DNA of 6,887 nt from Eubacterium sp. (lineage in GTDB: Bacteria; Bacillota_A; Clostridia; Lachnospirales; Lachnospiraceae), in contig JAFVEX010000095.1 in the NCBI GenBank assembly GCA_017475785.1, positions 1-6,887 on the forward strand, read 5' to 3'. Shown in pieces: positions 5,523 through 6,887 of the stretch; the first letter of the stretch is position 1; each line of letters begins with the position of its first letter. The translations under genes were made by a program, and so were the position numbers. The notes beneath the pieces are model-generated. The model saw only the letters and a list, made by a program, of their open reading frames with translations. It did not search any database and was not told the DNA's origin.

Positions 5523-6509
5523 TTATCCTCTCTGCCGGAACAGTCTTGCCGCGGCCGTCACGACCCCGTATGCCACGCCGGCCACCGGCCATACGATCCA
5601 GGACCGTCCCCATTCACCCGTCACAAAACTGTATCCGAGATAAATTGCCGTCACGGAGCACCAGTAAATCGCAGCCAGCAGCTCGTTTTTCTTCTCTTCC
5701 GACTTTCTTTCCTTCGTATAGTCGCCTTCCTCCAGGAGCACGTTAAAGCTTCCCCAGATGATGCATACACTCACGATCAGGAAAACGCCGACCGCTACCA
5801 GGATCAGCAGACAGGAGTTCCCGATTCCGCTTTCTGCTTCTTTGTCAAAAAAGATCATCTCCGCAAAAACAGGGAGTACGAAAACGACACAGAGCACAAT
5901 TCCCGTTACCAGCCGGGCGGTATACGTGGGGCGGTATTTTTCTCTGCGGTCACGTACCATGCCGTCCACGCCGTACGCCGTGTCCAGCAGCTCCTTTTCC
6001 AGATATTCATACCTGCTTCCGGTAAGGCCCGCCAGAACAAACAGTGCGACCGCGGTGCCGATCATCAGAAACATAATCGTCAGTCCGATTCCGGCCACGG
6101 TATTTTCTGCGATCACGATCCGGCCCGACTCCTGCATGGAACCCAGCAGAAGCATCACGACCGGCGACAGGATGCAAAGCATCACGCCAAACGCAATTCT
6201 GCCCGAAATCTTCTGCTTAAATTCCAGATAGCCGGACGCTTCTTCCATAGAAACAAACTTCAGATCCGTTTCCGGCACCGTCTCTGTGACCGTCTCCGGA
6301 CCCGTCAGGTCCAGCTCATCCTTTAATAAAACATCCGTACTGACACCGAACACTTCCGACATCTTCAGAATCCGGTTCATATCCGGGACAGATTGGGCGC
6401 CCTCCCACTTCGAAACCGACTGACGGCTGACACCCAGCCGCTCCGCCAGATCCTCCTGCGACCATCCGTTCTGCTTTCTCAATTCAATAATCTTATCTGC
6501 CAAAATCAT
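5523..6509 (-). CDS. XRE-family HTH regulator with C-terminal membrane domain
   Basis: A 328-residue protein. An N-terminal Cro/C1-type helix-turn-helix spans about residues 4-60 (WSQEDLAERLG, then recognition helix SRQSVSKWEGAQSVPD, then FGVSTDVLLKDE). A Thr/Glu-rich linker (about 66-90) leads to a membrane domain with about six hydrophobic segments, near 104-126, 136-163, 200-218, 232-253, 280-297 and 303-322. This layout, common in Clostridia, gives a membrane-tethered DNA-binding protein that probably responds to a membrane or cell-wall signal. Two ATGs stand side by side at 6512 and 6509. AAGGAG at 6516-6521 is 3 bases from the first and 6 from the second, so the second is preferred. It is the first gene of a pair with the YczE-like gene. 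Its target promoter is not visible; self-regulation is likely but unproven. Confidence 0.88.
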   Translation of the reverse strand: MILADKIIELRKQNGWSQEDLAERLGVSRQSVSKWEGAQSVPDMNRILKMSEVFGVSTDVLLKDELDLTGPETVTETVPETDLKFVSMEEASGYLEFKQKISGRIAFGVMLCILSPVVMLLLGSMQESGRIVIAENTVAGIGLTIMFLMIGTAVALFVLAGLTGSRYEYLEKELLDTAYGVDGMVRDRREKYRPTYTARLVTGIVLCVVFVLPVFAEMIFFDKEAESGIGNSCLLILVAVGVFLIVSVCIIWGSFNVLLEEGDYTKERKSEEKKNELLAAIYWCSVTAIYLGYSFVTGEWGRSWIVWPVAGVAYGVVTAAARLFRQRG

Positions 6510-6706
6510 CATATACTCCTTTCCCTATGTCCGCCGGACTTCTGTATCAATCCATTGTAAATCGCGATCTCCGATCGCGCGCGAGCTGCGCAACGCACGA
6601 AGTGCGTCTTCCTTTGCGCAGCTCTGCGATCCGCCGGAGGCTCAATCTTCAACACGGGCTTTTGACCCATGTTGAAGACGAGTTTGATTTTGCACATTCC
6701 TCTCAT
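6509..6706 (-). CDS. Small basic ORF running through the hairpin array, doubtful
   Basis: A 65-codon open frame whose TGA (6509-6511) overlaps the first ATG of the XRE gene as ATGA. It would encode an Arg/Lys-rich peptide (MCKIKLVFNMGQ... then AAQRKTHFVRCAARARSEI) with no known domain. Much of it comes from the arms of three hairpins, so the open frame may be a by-product of a structured repeat. Starts are ATG 6706 or 6697, and GAGAGGA sits only just before the latter, too close for a good ribosome site. If translated, it could act as a leader coupled to the regulator. I give it as a possibility only. Confidence 0.25.
   Translation of the reverse strand: MRGMCKIKLVFNMGQKPVLKIEPPADRRAAQRKTHFVRCAARARSEIAIYNGLIQKSGGHRERSI
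6563..6678. repeat. Array of three hairpins upstream of the XRE gene
   Basis: Three consecutive inverted repeats fill most of this stretch. First, CGCGATC (6563-6569) with GATCGCG (6573-6579), loop of 3. Second, an 11-bp outer stem (6583-6593 with 6614-6624) enclosing CGCAC (6594-6598) / GTGCG (6602-6606) with a GAA loop and a one-sided 7-base bulge. Third, TCTTCAACA (6646-6654) with TGTTGAAGA (6670-6678), continued after one mismatch by GGG/CCC. None has a T-tract, so they are not ordinary terminators. The block resembles a dispersed intergenic repeat or a structured RNA leader of the regulator; copy number cannot be judged from this window. Confidence 0.6.
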
Positions 6707-6813
6707 GACTGTTATGAAGTGACCTTTGTCAAGACGTAAATTTTGTGCTCAACAAGCTTTTTTCAAGACCGTCACATTTGTTTGTTCTGTCAGCATTTGA
6801 AAGGTGCTCTGAT

Positions 6814-6885
6814 TTAACAGTTCCCGGCATGTGGCCACTCTGTTATTCGTGGATTGGTTACCGACAGGCTAATGGTGCCGCCGAG
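6814..6885 (-). other. Short open frame entering from the window edge
   Basis: The minus strand is open from the window edge for 23 codons, ending in SVTNPRITEWPHAGNC and TAA at 6814-6816. I have the impression of having seen this peptide as a recurrent hypothetical tail in Lachnospiraceae annotations, which would mark it as repeat-derived. No domain can be named. The rest of 6680-6813 shows no gene. It holds a TTGACA (6727-6732, minus) but no matching -10, so I call no promoter there. Confidence 0.25.
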
Positions 6886-6887
6886 AG

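Noticed and set aside
6704..6732. TTGACA on the minus strand as a promoter for the XRE gene
   Set aside because: No -10-like sequence at 15-19 bases downstream.
1..6887. CRISPR array, tRNA or rRNA genes, toxin-antitoxin or phage genes
   Set aside because: No regularly spaced repeats, cloverleaf or rRNA-like segments, and no such protein families were seen on either strand.

Overview
The window looks like chromosomal DNA of a gut-type Clostridia, most likely a Lachnospiraceae relative. This is inferred from protein style (XRE regulator fused to a membrane domain, YczE/DUF6198-like membrane protein, IS200/IS605 element with a long TnpB), strong AGGAGG-type ribosome binding sites and roughly balanced G+C. 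No marker gene fixes the taxon.

Layout. (1) About 10-2080, minus strand: a complete-looking IS200/IS605-family element. tnpA (HUH/Y1 transposase) is followed by tnpB (RuvC-like nuclease) with a 4-nt GTGA overlap. The pair is flanked by matching 20-bp imperfect palindromes at 10-29 and 2060-2079. The TnpB keeps the three RuvC acidic residues but lacks the CxxC pairs of the usual zinc ribbon. (2) 2056-2310, minus strand: the first ~75 codons of a P-loop ATPase gene, cut by the IS; its upstream region carries four copies of a 9-bp repeat. (3) 2408-3797, plus strand: a promoter, a stand-alone FMN/3Fe-4S glutamate-synthase-type domain protein and a long hairpin terminator. (4) 3810-4837, minus strand: a decayed two-gene sugar/inositol-type catabolic segment. 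It holds the C-terminal ~70 codons of a Gfo/Idh/MocA dehydrogenase and a xylose-isomerase-like TIM-barrel gene. Each has an apparent homopolymer frameshift, and their outer ends are missing. (5) 4838-6512, minus strand: a compact pair, a membrane-anchored XRE regulator and a YczE-like membrane protein, separated by 4 nt. (6) 6513-6887: no clear protein gene, but three consecutive hairpins, a small ORF that runs through them into the regulator start, and a short open frame at the window edge.

How it fits together. The IS and the relic segment mark a region shaped by insertion and deletion. Intact functions are the IS pair, the GltS-like oxidoreductase, and the regulator/membrane-protein pair. 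I do not see a convincing new multi-gene system. The best leads are the zinc-ribbon-less TnpB with its overlapping putative guide-RNA end, the probably leaderless tnpA promoter, the hairpin array before the XRE gene, and the repeat cluster before the broken ATPase.
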